The notes under the pieces: generated by a model | Databases searched by the model: none | What the model saw: the letters and a program-made list of their open reading frames with translations, nothing else | What the model was told of the DNA's origin: nothing | Translations under genes and position numbers: made by a program | In this document: positions 37,801 through 50,322 of the stretch, piece after piece | How the letters are laid out: each line of letters starts with the position of its first letter | Position numbering within the stretch: the stretch's first letter is position 1 | Assembly (NCBI GenBank): GCA_014706295.1 | Contig: JACSVZ010000016.1 | Location: 7,855,168 to 7,919,167, forward strand | Direction: 5' to 3' | Source of the DNA: Lycocorax pyrrhopterus obiensis | Lineage: Eukaryota > Chordata > Aves > Passeriformes > Paradisaeidae | DNA length: 64,000 nt

Positions 37801-38399
37801 AATAAGCACTCAGAGAAGATAATGGGTTTAGTCAGCATTCTCTTCTTTTGCTATCAGAGGAATTGAAAACATTCTCTTGTTTCAAGAACTGGGATTCAGA
37901 ACTGCAGTTAGTAGGGAGGGTATTATTCTCACGGAAGAGGTAAGTATACTTAAAATTCTATCCTAGATATCTTTGAACTTGCCCTACTTTTTGAGATTTA
38001 CATCATTATGACTCAAAGAAACTCTGCGAATATGCTAGGAAAAGGCTGGTGTAAGGGTAAGAAAATGTGGCCCATGAGATCAAGGGCATGGGGTGGGTGA
38101 TTTTGCTTCTATAGGGTCCAGTTCAACAGATCATTTAGGGAGTTCTTTCAGTTTAAGAATGGAAGTAGCCATTCCTAAAAATGTGGTGTGGTTAGAAACA
38201 GGAGCAAGTCTCTCTCAGTGGAATTGCTGACTGGATGTCAAATTGTTTACTTGGTGCAGTGGTGAAATGCCGCATAACGATGGTACAGCAAAGGCAGAGT
38301 CCGTGCCAAACTGGAGCATCTCAGCTGTGGGGATTACTAGAGCACTGAAGATTCTTTAATCAGGTTGGGGATGACTAGAGGATGATTGTCCCAGTTCAA
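31861..38399. other. Six and a half kilobases of AT-rich non-coding DNA
   Basis: No recognised gene, RNA or transposon. T-rich runs lie near 33670 and 35700-35725, and a short GT run near 34755. A stop-poor segment at 35353-35541 is preceded by a T-rich acceptor-like sequence ending in TAG and followed by GTGAGT. It is a possible cryptic exon, but it has no family resemblance and several frames are open. It is treated as an observation only. Confidence 0.55.
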
Positions 38400-38760
38400 T
38401 ATGAATGTTGGTTTTAAAATAGCAATATCTGAAATGTTATGGCAATTTATTTTGTATTGCAGCAGAGAATTGAGATGTAGCCCAAATTCTTATGTAAATT
38501 GCCTTAAATAATTATTTGTAAATTAAAATATACACAGCGTGATTTATATGCTTCCATTTACCCAATCTATTAAGGATTATTCTCTGTATTGCCTTTTGAG
38601 CTATCTGAAATGAACATTACTGTTTATAAAAGGTCTGCTGGAGACTTAAGACCTTGCTGGTTTCTCCTGCAGTGAAAGATAGCTGAAAGGTCATTACATT
38701 TCTTGCTGCTTTATGAAACCCAGGCTATAATCAGTGCATCAGGTGAAATATCTATTTTTC
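38400..38760. promoter_or_regulatory. Candidate conserved non-coding block (weak)
   Basis: This repeat-free, AT-rich block has clustered homeodomain-type cores (AATAATTATTTG near 38505, GGATTA, TAAATTAAAA). No long open frame crosses it. Classed as a candidate on texture only. Confidence 0.15.
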
Positions 38761-41700
38761 TTACTCAGTGATTGGCACAGGGGATGGGTTCAAATCTCTT
38801 TATCTCTGTACCATAATAAAGAACAAAAAATACTTTTGCTCTTCCTAGTGATCTGGCTGTGAAAATAAATTAAAATAATCAATGTCAGCAGAGAAAACAA
38901 GAGGAAAGCATTACGATGTAGCATATGAAAATGAGAGAGACGATATCATGCATTGACTTAATAATAAAACCATAATATCTTTATAAAATGATGGAGGTTT
39001 TGTTGTCCAGAGTATTTTCAAATCTTTCATGCTTGAAAAACATTGAGAGCTATGAGTAATATCTGATAAATCAACATGTTAAGCACTAATTTGTTAGTAC
39101 TGTCTGCCAATACTGCCACTGTCAGGACATCATTTTTGTATATGGTAAATCTTTCACAGATGTACATCTTGATCAGCCAGGCTTTTTCAATGCCCTTTTT
39201 CTCAAATGAAATGGCATCAAGTTGTTACAATATTTTTGATCCTCATGGAGGAGTTTTCTTTCTTTTCTTTTTGTTTTTTAATTTAGGAGTTGTTTAATTG
39301 AGCAATTCAAAACACTTACTGATGTATAATATTAAAACACTTGCACAGTGCACTGCACTTGACCAAGACATGCTTAATTGGGACTCTGTTTAATCTTAGA
39401 GGATTGATTTCAAACTGATGGAAATGACTGTTGTCTAACTGGAATGGTAGTTCTGTAAATAGAAGACATTGGTCTGCAGTTTTGTCAGATTTGCACCCAA
39501 ACTTTGCATTTCTGTGTCATAGATCACACAGCTGGAAAAAACAAAAACACGGATTTATTTCAGGTAACACAGGAGAACAAGAAGAACACACCATCTCCTT
39601 TGGCACTTCCTTTCCTCAGTCGTGTCCTGACCAATCCAGTTTTCCTCCCTTTTCCCTTTTTCCAATGGATCCCTGTTCCTTACACTCGATGCACCGCCTG
39701 GGTTCTCAAGCTTTGCAGTGGGAGTGGTGTACAAGGATCTCGATGAGATCTTCTGCAAAGGAAGCAGTAGGAACACTTTGAGCCTTCCATCTTTCCAGGT
39801 GACTAACAATTCCTCTCATGCCCCCAATTAAGCTTCTTGCAGCCTATTCCACTGTGTTATCTGTTTTGTTTTCTTTTCCTCAGAATTCACAGTAAATTCT
39901 TTGCATGTTTGGTTGTGGAAGTTACCAAAGGTCTGGTTATATCTGAGTTCTTCTCTTCATTACAATTCCTCACCCTGCTCCTTATCCTTGCAAGGATGGA
40001 TATTCCTCTTCTGCCCTCACACTGGCCCAGCAGCTAATCCTCAGCGTGCCTGTTTGCTGAGGCTTCTTGGTTTGCCTGTTCTCTGCCTCTTTCTGGCCTT
40101 TCTTTTGCTTAAGAAAGGAGAAGCTCCAAATAATCTGCCTTCTTTGGTGCAGGTGTCAGTGCTGTGGATAGGGAGCAGTAGACAATCATATGACTGGTTA
40201 ATAAAATATTTATTATAATGAAGAAAAGTAAAAATCTCATATGCAACTGTGTCCCAATTTCACACCCTATGGCAGGTTTTACAGGCCTGGATACCTTGAT
40301 GAAGAGATTCTAGTCTTTAGCCTTTTCTTTTTAAGATGCAGACACAGTCTGTTTCTCAGGTATGTTGTCATGGTCGTGAGTACTTTTACGCAATATGATG
40401 AATCCTGACCTAAATATTGGGGTCTGTGTTTTGCAAAATATTCTTTGTAACGGATATGAGGTTTATGACACTGTAAATAGAGGGCATGGCTGTCTTTTTC
40501 ATGAGAGGGAATAAAGAAAACAGTAAAATTTCCTAGTTTTTTGTGCTGTTGGGTCAAGGTTTGACTTGAACAATAAGCAGTGAGAGGCGAGTTCAGCCAC
40601 TGCATATAATGGTGATGGTGGTATGAATTCACTTTCCTCCAGCTTTTGATAACCTGTCTTAATAGGGCCCTGACCTCTGCTTTCACAGTGTCAAGCACAG
40701 TAGAAATAACAAACCATGAAAAAGTGAAGTTTGATGGCAGGATCTATTGGGGTTAAATTCTTCCAGCAACCTTTGAAAACTTGATTCTTCAGCAGCAGGA
40801 AGAAACAGGATGTCTGTGGCAATCAGTACAGTGGTTGTGTCATACAAACTTGCAATAGAAGAATAGGTAACACTTTTATTCTCAATTTTTTTCAAGGGAA
40901 ATGAGGGGACTGTGTGAGTGGTCATTTGCATTGGCTATTTTAGAAAAGACTTTTAAAAATACTTTAATGCAAATTTTAATGTTAGTGAGAAACAGGATGT
41001 TAATCTGTTACTGATAATCCTTCCCAACATTAGTTCAAATTCTTGCCTTACAAGAAATGTGAAGTTCCTCAAGTGGAAAAAGATAGGAATAAACAAATGC
41101 ATAACTGTACTTTGCAGTGGGTGCTGTTATGTCCTACTTAGTCCTCAATGGGTGCAAAATAGATAGAAATTCCTCTGTGCTGGACATTGAGTACCCAAAT
41201 AACACCTGTGAAATTCAGGATCAAGGATTCTTTTGCTAAATTCACTTTAGGTGATCTAAACTACAAATCATGAATATAATGCTGTTTCTCAAAATTATAG
41301 GAGTGATTGAGACTTAATTAAGTATATAAAGTTTTCACCTCACCAGACAAAATGTATTGTATTGAACAATAGTGGTGTTAGTGAAAATTCATGTTCTTCC
41401 TTTAAAAAAAAGTTGATTTTTGAATATCGTTACCTGTCTGGGCGTTTGTATCATACAAGAATATATACAGTTGGAAGAGGTCTTGAGGCAAAAGCAGAAA
41501 AAATTGTTTTGACAAGTATACTTAAAAAAAAAGGAGGAAAAAATTTCTTGTGAAGTTTTAAAGTTGTCTGACTTCCTAGTGACTGTACATCTTAACTTTT
41601 ATAACTCCTGTTATGAAGGATTCGGACTGCAGCCTAACCAAAGTGTACTACCCAGCAGAGAGATCCTTCAGCTGCATGCACATACTGAGAAAATGGATAT

Positions 41701-43230
41701 CATTTTGTTCAACAGCCTCTGAAGTGAACAAACAAATTGTTCTACCATTCTGTGAGAGCGAGGTGGGAAGAACATGGGAGAGAATCTTTAGGTTGTACTA
41801 AGGGCATTTAAGCACAAGACATAACCAAGAGCATCCCTTCAGCTGTTCTGAACTTATCTGTGCTGCACTTGAGCATTAGAGCTTTTCATGATGAGCCAGG
41901 ATAAAAAGCCATTTGGAAATTTATTTATGTGGAGTAGAAAATCCACACACACAGGGCAGACTTGACAAGAAGCTGTGGAGGATCGTTAAACAGGAGAGAA
42001 ATTTGGGAGATATGACAAGAATGTAGAGAAAGGCTTCTAGTGTATGTGCATATGGACTCTGTTCCAGAGATGCAGCAAGACAAACGTGTGTGTGTGTAGA
42101 AAGAAGATGGAGGGAAGACTACAGGGCAACCACTGCAGAGCAGGGCAAAAAGATAAAATGTGGAAGAAAGGGATTTATGAAGTATTGTGACCGAAAGTAC
42201 GTATGTATTCTCAGTGCACCCCAAAGCAAGTATTGCACAATAAAGTGCAATGGAGTTCAAACTAAATGTACTCCATTGTTAGGGCAATGCTGTAAACCAC
42301 CTGAAATATTACAACTGTTACCTGGGGCATCATTAATATCCTGGGATTATTTCATAAATCAGGCCCTAAAACATAATAGAGTGGAGAGGATCGGTGCTTT
42401 CTGTAAAGATGAGATTGAATTGTAAGAGAATTAATGATACCATCATTACAGCCTTTAATCTATTTTATAGAAAACTGCTTCTCCTTTTGTGAACACTTTG
42501 TCCTTTAGAAAATTCTCTAATATTTCTGAGTAAGCAAATTTTTTGAAGTTTTCTTCCAAGTTTTTAAAATAAAGATCTTTTGTTTGGTCTTTTCACAAGG
42601 AAAGGAATAAAATCTGTAAGTTTGTTTAGTTTTCTTTGTGGAAGCAAGTAAATACATGAGGTTTCACTAAGGCCAAGTTTATCTGTATGCACTGTACTTC
42701 TGACTGAGTAAACCACATAGTCACCAGTGTAGCTTGTACCCCTGCTACTAATGCTTGAGTAATTGTGGATGGAAAAAATGCATGGGCCTGATATTTAGGA
42801 GAAACGAAGACTGAATAACTAACTGCAGCAAGAAACAGCCAAAAGAAATTCTTTATTTCTCAAATAAGACATTGATTTCCTTGCTGAGTGTCTTGACAGA
42901 GCAGTTTAACACTTGTTATTGGCGTAGGCTGAACTTTGCAACGAAGGGAAGAATTTCTATTTTTCATTTTTGATCATTAGCTCTCTGCTTTTTCTTTCAT
43001 GAATTGTACATTGGACCCGTCTTCTCTTACAGAGTTTTTAGTGCTAATTCCTCCAGTCTAAAGATGATGCTCAATGTAACAAAGCTAATGAAAACCTGAC
43101 CTTCAATCTAAACTGTAACCAGTTTATAACAAACTCTCTTTTCCTGTGCTTCATTACTGCGACAAAATCTCCTTTTTTTCATACCTCAGAATCATAAGGC
43201 AGGGTGAGAAAAGAAATCATTTTCCATCAC
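38761..43230. other. Non-coding stretch
   Basis: Open frames up to 139 codons (40279-40698 minus; 39431-39781 plus; 42090-42425 plus) overlap frames on the other strand and show no domain, signal or motif I recognise. No transposon was identified. One inverted repeat at 42248-42278 is listed separately. Confidence 0.5.
42248..42278. repeat. Perfect 9-bp inverted repeat
   Basis: CAATGGAGT at 42248-42256 and its exact complement ACTCCATTG at 42270-42278 are separated by 13 bases. It could form a stem-loop or be a two-fold site. No neighbouring element explains it, and it may be chance. Confidence 0.5.
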
Positions 43231-43560
43231 CAGGCATGCATGAAAGAAAGATGGACTTAAGCATGCAGAATTGATTTATTTGCATTCTTCTATTGCCTTG
43301 GAAGCCGCATCACTGGAAGAAGTTAATATCATATCTTTGATTTGGCCTCTGGAACGGCAGGCCCTGAAAATCAAGCATGCTTATTAGAGCAGACAAATAA
43401 TCTAGTCCAATGGAGTCACAGCATCTATTGATTCATTTGGAAATGCTGCTGACTCGTAGCAAAAATCTTTTTGGAATCTGTGGCTGGCCATGTGGCAGGT
43501 TTTGAGCAAAGAGGAACATTTTGGAATTGGTTGGCTCTCCTGAAAAAGTAATTATCCACT
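43231..43560. promoter_or_regulatory. Candidate non-coding element with GCATGC cluster and octamer
   Basis: Three GCATGC palindromes lie at 43234-43239, 43261-43266 and 43375-43380, the last two both within AAGCATGC. A perfect octamer ATTTGCAT is at 43278-43285, and a TGCTGACTC MAF/AP-1-like string lies near 43446. In RNA, GCAUG is the core motif of RBFOX splicing factors, so if this is intronic it could be a splicing-regulatory site on either strand. As DNA it could be an enhancer. Neither is demonstrated. Confidence 0.25.
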
Positions 43561-46500
43561 TTCTTTAGTGCTTCTGAATATCACCCCAAACCCACCAACG
43601 ACTTGTTTGTAATATTTCTCTTTTCCACTCGTTATGCTACTCTTGGCATTTCCGTTAGTCTCCTGCAGGCTCCTCACACAGTGACAGTCGGTGGTGTCAG
43701 CAGAGTGATGACATAGCCACAAGTTGCCTGTTTGTTTTAAGAACAGTACAAAACTCTCCTGTTAATCTTGTATCTCCTACAATTTGCTACAAAACAAGGT
43801 TGCTTACTCAGATATCTCCCAGTCTAATTTCCTGATTCAGCCCCATCTTCAAGCAATCCCATCAACACTTCTCCCAGGTTACACAGTGAGAAGCAGGAAA
43901 GCACTGGTCTCTGTGATACTGGTATGACTTTGTTCAATAAATTCTGATTCTGCAAAAGTGGCTTCTTATCATATTGACAGTGTGATATGCCAACATTTCT
44001 GCTGTTGGCTCATCTTGGTGATGGACCTTGCCTTAATCTTAACCACAGACTGAGTTTTCTACTCTCGGAGCAGGGAGTCCTTAGTGAAGCAAACATCGTT
44101 CCGTACCTTGAGCTGATGGTGAATCATATCTCTGCTTTAAAGAATAGCAGCTGGAGGCAGGAGTCAATTTTAAAAGTGCCCAAAGTGACACTGAAAAATT
44201 AAGGCCCTGTCAGAACTGGAACCCAGCAGCTCAGTTGTTGTCATTTTAGTCCCTCAACGGAGCTTTAGCAGAATTAGTCCAAATGAGGGCCAGATTAGCT
44301 CCTGACCCTCTGAAACCCAGCTGTGGGCTTTGAGGTCATCTTTCTATCTTCCATTACATTGCAACAACAAAAAAAAAGAACACCTGAAAACTCTGACCTA
44401 AGTGAATTTCATTGTTCTTTTCTTTTTGAATTACTCCATGGATGAATTCAGTCCGTTTTACTTTTTTATAAGGCAAACCTTTTCATAGACACAGCAGTCA
44501 AAAATGCTTTAGAATCTGTGAATAAAAGAGTGTCCATATCTTTTTGTGTCTGGTTTTACATTAGATAGGTGCACAGTTTAAATGTGAAGCAGGAAGCAGC
44601 AAAATCTGGTCAGGAGGTACAACAATCTGCAGCAAGCATCTCAGCTCAAGTGGAATAATGACCAGGCAATCAAGGAAGATGCTCTCCTGCCTCTCAGTCA
44701 AGAATTTTGATACCCAAATCCAAGTTAAAACCACCAGCCCGTCAGTGAGTTGAGATTAAGAGTCTACACTTCAAGAAAAGGAGCCCATAAATTAACTTCT
44801 AATGCTGATGACATTTCCTTCAGGAGACTTTCACCGGCCTTCGTGTTTCAGCACTTTTGGGCTGACACATTTTTAACTTCAATTTTCCATCCAGCTCCAC
44901 AAGCCATGAGGGTTTGATTATTTTAACATTGTAGTGCTTCAGAAAGCTTTGCAAAAGAAGCTGAGTACATTTCCCATTGGGGGCAGTTAGCAAAAGGGAG
45001 AAGGAACCAGTAACACGGGTTTGTCTTTGGTAAATGTGACTGTTAGAGGCGATCTCTGAGAAAGCCCATTACCTTCTCCCTTATATGCATTTCGTAAAAT
45101 TTGCCACATAACTGGTGTTGAATCGGAGAAATCACCATTTTAGCATCCTTGCTCTTTCAGAGGTAGGTACATAAAGAATGAGAAAAGAGAAGTGTGTACA
45201 AAGCTTTTGAGCACAAATGCCTTTTTGTCTTTTGGCACTCTGCCCTTCTTCACCTTAGTCCTACTTCTTTTGGGCATTCTAGAAGGGAAGTACAGCTATT
45301 TGTCTAAACTTTGACTGGTAAAGTAAAAGATTATAGCTGATTATTGATTTGTTTTTTTCTGAATTAAAGGTGTTCTGAAATTACAAATTGTCACCAAAGA
45401 GTGAAATATTACTGTCCTGTAAAAATCAAATGGGCCTGTGGCAGAAAGGAAATCAAATGTAAACTTTTTTTTTCTGAATAGTGTATTGCCTACGAAATAC
45501 AGTCGCACTGTTCCCTATTTCAGCCAAATTCCTAATTGTAGTTCCTATTTATTTGGGGTCATTATGTATCTTCCATCTTCCAAAGGTCAAAGATACTAAT
45601 TCTCTTCATGAATAATTTATTTAACAATTGATTGGGTAATGAGTGAAATAGCTGAATACATTTTTCACTGGAAAAATATTAAACTATATAGTCATGAAAT
45701 AAATGGAAGAAAAATTCTTCTAAAAAGAAGTAATTACAGCAAGTAACTCAGTCAGCTGTACGACTGGGTATTTTATTTGTCTTCATGAACTTCATCCTTG
45801 GAGTATACTTTAAACTCTCAAACTGTAGTGTTATACACATATTTCTGTAGTTAAATAGTAAGATATTAGGTTTTATCTTGCACGTTGTTCTTAGGTAAAT
45901 GAACAGTTTGTAAAAATTTGTCTGTGTTTTATATTTTCACTTTTTCACTGAAAGTTTATTTGTACCAGAAGATGTCCTAACTCTGCTCACGCTGTTACCT
46001 TGCTGTGCTGGATACCACAGGCACATCTGATGAAAGGCAGCTCTTGTCCAGGTGACCTCAGTTTATATAAGCAACATAAGTAATGTACAGCAGAAGTGCA
46101 GGGAACTGCAATTACCTGCCTGAGTGATAGGTATTCTAGCAGAAACCAGGAATCCTGTTTTCTTGTTTACTGCTTTACTCCAATGGGCTGGGAGGTGCTG
46201 GTTTCCTGAACATTTTAAAAAAAATTACAGTTAACATATCTTGATCAGATATTTGTTTAAAATTCCAAAATTTTTAACATAAGTAATCTCAACTTACTCA
46301 AATCTTCCAATAAGATTTATCCAAAGACATCTGTGTTTCTGTAAAACTCCTACTGATGCACCAAAACTTTTAGACAAAGTCTCTGGTTTCCAATAAATGT
46401 TGGTAACATTACGTGTTAATTCTTCAACACTTTGTTTACAAAAGCAGTGAAGAAAACCAATGCATACCTTTGTTTCATCTTGATTTTCAGCCATAAAATA

Positions 46501-48689
46501 TCAAGGGACTCAAAAGAGTAAACTAAATTCTAAAATAAAATTTGGAATTTGATATTTTTGAAAATCTCTTGTTTTCTGAAGGCTGTGTAGGACTGCTCAG
46601 AGAGCTGAAAAAAAAGTAGAAGAATTTGACAGTGATTTGATATCTGAATCATTTGTTTAGCGCAGCAAAATATAGTCATGCTCCTTTGCACTTGCTTCAT
46701 TTCTCTCGTAGGAAGTAGCAGAGCCTGGAACAATGAGACTCTGCCAAACATATTGTGACACTACAGATTATTCTCTTTCTGAACCAAAAGGGAAATCTTT
46801 TACAGGGACAGACTGTGCCCAGTGCAGGCTGTTACCGAATGTAGGCAAAAGGGCAGGGACAAAACAGTTACAGTCTCCTGGAGATCCTCAGATTCCTACA
46901 AACACCATTCTTTTATGCGCTTTCCCCCCCACCTCCTTTTATCATGTCCATAATACCTTTAAATATTTGCTTATGTTATTTTATTTTATTCATATACCTG
47001 GTTGAATCTCATTGAAATTATCCTCACATTCCACAATCTTGTAGTGTGCTAGTTTAACACTATAAATACCCTGCAGCTGTAGCAAATATCTTTCCCGTCT
47101 TTCAGAAATCCTTTAGGTAGTGTTAGCCAACTTATGTTCACAGTCTGAGTTTCTTTTCTAGTTGTAAAAGAGGAATAAATTTATTTTCCTTATATTAGAA
47201 AGTCTACTGAAGAAAGGTAGTGGACCCCAATAGGACAAAAAGCTTTACACAGAGACCTTCCACTACTGGAAGACACTTGGGCATAGACACTGGAAGAAAG
47301 GATTGGGTAGCAACAATTCTAGAACCCACTTAGTGTTGTCCTTGATGCAAAAGTCAAATGGGGACTGGCTTTTCATCCTGTCTTTACTTATTGCTTATCA
47401 ACCAGAAGGTCTGGTCCATCATAAGTATGTGTCTCATCATATAACTGTGTAATATAACAATTATTTTGAAGGCCCAGCTAAGTAAAGTAAGAAATATATC
47501 TGGAAATGATGATTTAGATAATTCTTCATCAGCAGAGTCCTACGTACAGAGCTAGATATCATTATAGCTGGTGATGAATATTATCCAAGCATTTAATGGC
47601 AGAGTGTAAGAAATTCTATATTTATATTGTGCTCTTCAACATATTATCTTACTGCAGATATTAACCAGCCATGCTACACTGAAGTCCTAATAATGAAGAG
47701 ACTCCATTCTCAAACTTGGGTTTAAATCTATTCTTGTTTTGCTCTGTGTTTGATAAGTCAGTTTTAATATGGAATCATTGAATTCATACAACAAAATAAT
47801 AGCATAAAAGTTAAAGCTTAAAATCATTTTTTGGAGAGCAAATCCTGTCCACCAACCTATGTATCCCAGTTTCTCTGATACATCTTGTGACAAACAGCAT
47901 TGTGAGAGAGGCTGGCACTCAGACGATTTATTTAGGAGGCTATTTCATGTGACAAAATGCTGGAGGCTGAAGGCCACTTCTTTCAATTGTATAACATATT
48001 TTTTAGGTCTGAAATATTCTCTCCAGTCTGAACTACATTTGTTTCATTAGTCACTCTTCTAATACACAGACTATAGAATTTGAGCTAATGCTTTACAAAG
48101 TGTATACCATTCTCAGGTTAAATATCTATAAATAACAGCCCATTTCTATGCTAAAATAAAAAAAAAAACCCTTCTGCCAAGTTTACAGCCATGGTAAATT
48201 CAATTTTCTTTGGTAACCTAATAGCTACTTCTTACGGAGGGTTGTTTCACCCATAAACATCTGCTTTTAATCTGCCTTTGCACTGTGATTGTTTAAAAGA
48301 CACCATCATTTTTTTACTTACTGTATCTATTAGAGCTGTTCGGATTTTATCAAATTTGTTAATATTGTGCTGCTTTTCCTTTTGCTACTGAGAAAAATTT
48401 TAATTTGGAGCACAGATATAGAACTCTCAATGAAATAACTTAAATCTCTATTTTTATTTCCTCATTTTTGCAACTTGTTTTAGTTCACCTGTAAAATAAT
48501 CGGTGGTATCAAGTAATATAGTGAACTTCAGGAGATGTCTGCTTGCTATTCTTTAAATTCTATGACTCACTAAACTGAAGGCTACATTAAAGCCAAAAGA
48601 TCAGTTTTACTAAGAGTTGGTTCATATTGCATATCCAAATGATATGCTTTAATGGGTGTCTCTTCCTCTAAATCTCTAGTAAAATGCTG
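43561..48689. other. Five kilobases of non-coding DNA
   Basis: No gene, RNA or transposon is recognised; open frames are at most 90 codons. The segment at roughly 44800-45160 has few simple repeats and a regulatory texture similar to the candidate blocks, but no motif cluster strong enough to list. An A-run and some T-rich sequence occur near 48150-48175. Confidence 0.55.
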
Positions 48690-48920
48690 CTTTTGAAAGC
48701 CGGTATTTTTATTGGGAACATTCTGTGATACAAAACTCAATGCACTGCTTTTCACTGTGTGGGCTTTGCAGGCTGTAGCTGCTATTGCGAGGAATATTCA
48801 AATGCTTATTATTATGCAAAAATTTCTATCATTCTCCAGACAGCTGTATTCACGGAATTAATGATGTCATTGTTGTTGGTTTTCTGTAATTTGAAGACAA
48901 CAACCCCATTTGTAAGGGTG
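48690..48920. promoter_or_regulatory. Candidate conserved non-coding block
   Basis: This repeat-free block has an octamer-like TATGCAAA at 48813-48820, GAATATTCAAATG just upstream, and a GGAATTAATGATGTCAT stretch near 48856 that joins homeodomain and CRE/AP-1-like cores. No open frame. Regulatory function is inferred from motif density only. Confidence 0.2.
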
Positions 48921-50163
48921 ATGTAGAATATACATGTGAATAGGTGGTGGGGTTAGAGATGACCTTTCTGATCTGTGAGTTCCTGAATATGGATTAAGGA
49001 GGTCAGGCATAAATGCCATTCAGCTAACAAGTGAACGATTTTATGCAATTCATTTGAGTCCCAGAGCACCAACTCCTGCATATATTAGTTTCAATATGCA
49101 AAATGTATTATTATTCATCATTTCCAGTAACTGCTGGGAAAAGAATTCTGCATACTACTGCTGTTGGTGATGCTGAAAGATTTAGTCAGTGGCTTAATGT
49201 GAGTCAGCTTCCAGAAAGATATGAGCCCACAGAAGCACGCTTCTGGGGTGATTCTGCTTTCTGGTGATAGTTTGTTTTAGATTATCATGATTGTCTTCTT
49301 CATTGACTGATTTTCCTTTAGAAGTTGCCTGTGCATTCTAATAGAGGTATTTGTATAGCAGATATATCTTTCTTTTTACGAGTTGTGACATATTTCTAAA
49401 TCCACCTCTACATAGACTTTCCAAAATAGTTTTTAAATGCAGAAGTCCTAAGGCATTCAACAACACACAAGGAGCTTGGATTAAATCTTTTCCCCTATCT
49501 TCTTGAGAGCAGAGATATAGGCCCAATTTAAGGATTTTAAACAAAAGATAGTGTGATGGTTCCAAAACCATCCTCTTTTGGACCAGGTCCAACTTCAATC
49601 TAATTTTCTGAGAATGCCCAGTGAGGTTGTGAATATGATCAAGGCCTCTATTTCCTTTTCCATTCAGTGTATGGGATTCAAGCTGCTGTGTCAGCCCTGC
49701 AGCCAGATATACCCATTGAGCTTGCTCTAGAGAGGTTAAGGCAATTGATTTTTCATCTTTCAACTACATACTCAGAGTTTTAGAAGTCTGATGTAGTTTT
49801 AAAGTTGTTAGGGTTTTTTTTAAGAAACAAAACTCAACACTGCCTTCATTTATTTGTCATGTCCTTCATCTGTAGGATTCAATCACCTCACAGCTTAGTC
49901 CCCGCACAGAGAGATCAGGTGAATTCTATTCACTGAAGAGCAAAGACACCTGGATTAGTTCCCCACTGCTAAGGCTTAAGGAACTGAATTGTGCAGAATA
50001 GAGTTCATTCAGCTCTAAGTTTCTGTATTTTATAACCTTGTTTATTAATGACTACAGATTACATTATTGCATTACTCTAAATGGTTGCGACTCTCTAGTC
50101 AACATTGAAACACAGGAAATTCAGTTTAAACACATGATAATTTTTTTTACTGGAAAGGAGATA
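48921..50163. other. Non-coding stretch with one longer open frame
   Basis: A 141-codon minus-strand frame at 49338-49763 starts at a true ATG but has no recognisable domain, signal peptide or membrane segment, and no supporting splice signals. It may be chance or a decayed remnant next to the old CR1 pieces at 50164. No other feature is seen. Confidence 0.5.
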
Positions 50164-50240
50164 GACCAGGTTCCTCAGCACCTTGTCCTCTTGGGTTTAG
50201 AGTATCTCCAAGGATATAAACTCCATAATCTCTCAAGTGC
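50164..50240 (-). mobile_element. Old CR1 LINE fragment, antisense
   Basis: The plus strand reads like the reverse complement of an avian CR1 3' region: a CAGGTTCCTCAG block, then CCTTGTCCTCTTGGGTTT, then ATCTCCAAGGAT followed by a CTCCATAATCTCTC block. In the CR1 consensus the corresponding segments end in 'caacctctctgggcaacc'. It is diverged and truncated. It abuts a sense-oriented CR1 tail at 50245, which makes an inverted pair. The identification is from memory of the consensus. Confidence 0.65.
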
Positions 50241-50244
50241 TCTA

Positions 50245-50322
50245 AGTGACCTTGCTTGAGCAGGGCATTTGAATCAGATGACCTCCAGAGGTCCCTTCTG
50301 TCCTCAACTATTGCATGATTCA
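50245..50322 (+). mobile_element. Old CR1 LINE 3' tail, sense
   Basis: The segment contains the characteristic CR1 3' string: TTGAGCAGGGCATTTGAATC, then GATGACCTCCAGAGGTCCCT, then a CTCAAC...TGATTCAA ending. It is a short, strongly 5'-truncated copy with several substitutions, so it is old. CR1 elements are non-LTR retrotransposons abundant in birds and other reptiles, and lack a poly(A) tail, ending instead in short ATTCT(A/G)TG-type repeats. The decayed terminal TGATTCAA fits this. Confidence 0.8.

Noticed and set aside
49338..49763. 141-codon minus-strand open frame
   Set aside because: True ATG start but no recognisable domain, leader or splice sites; this length can arise by chance in 64 kb.
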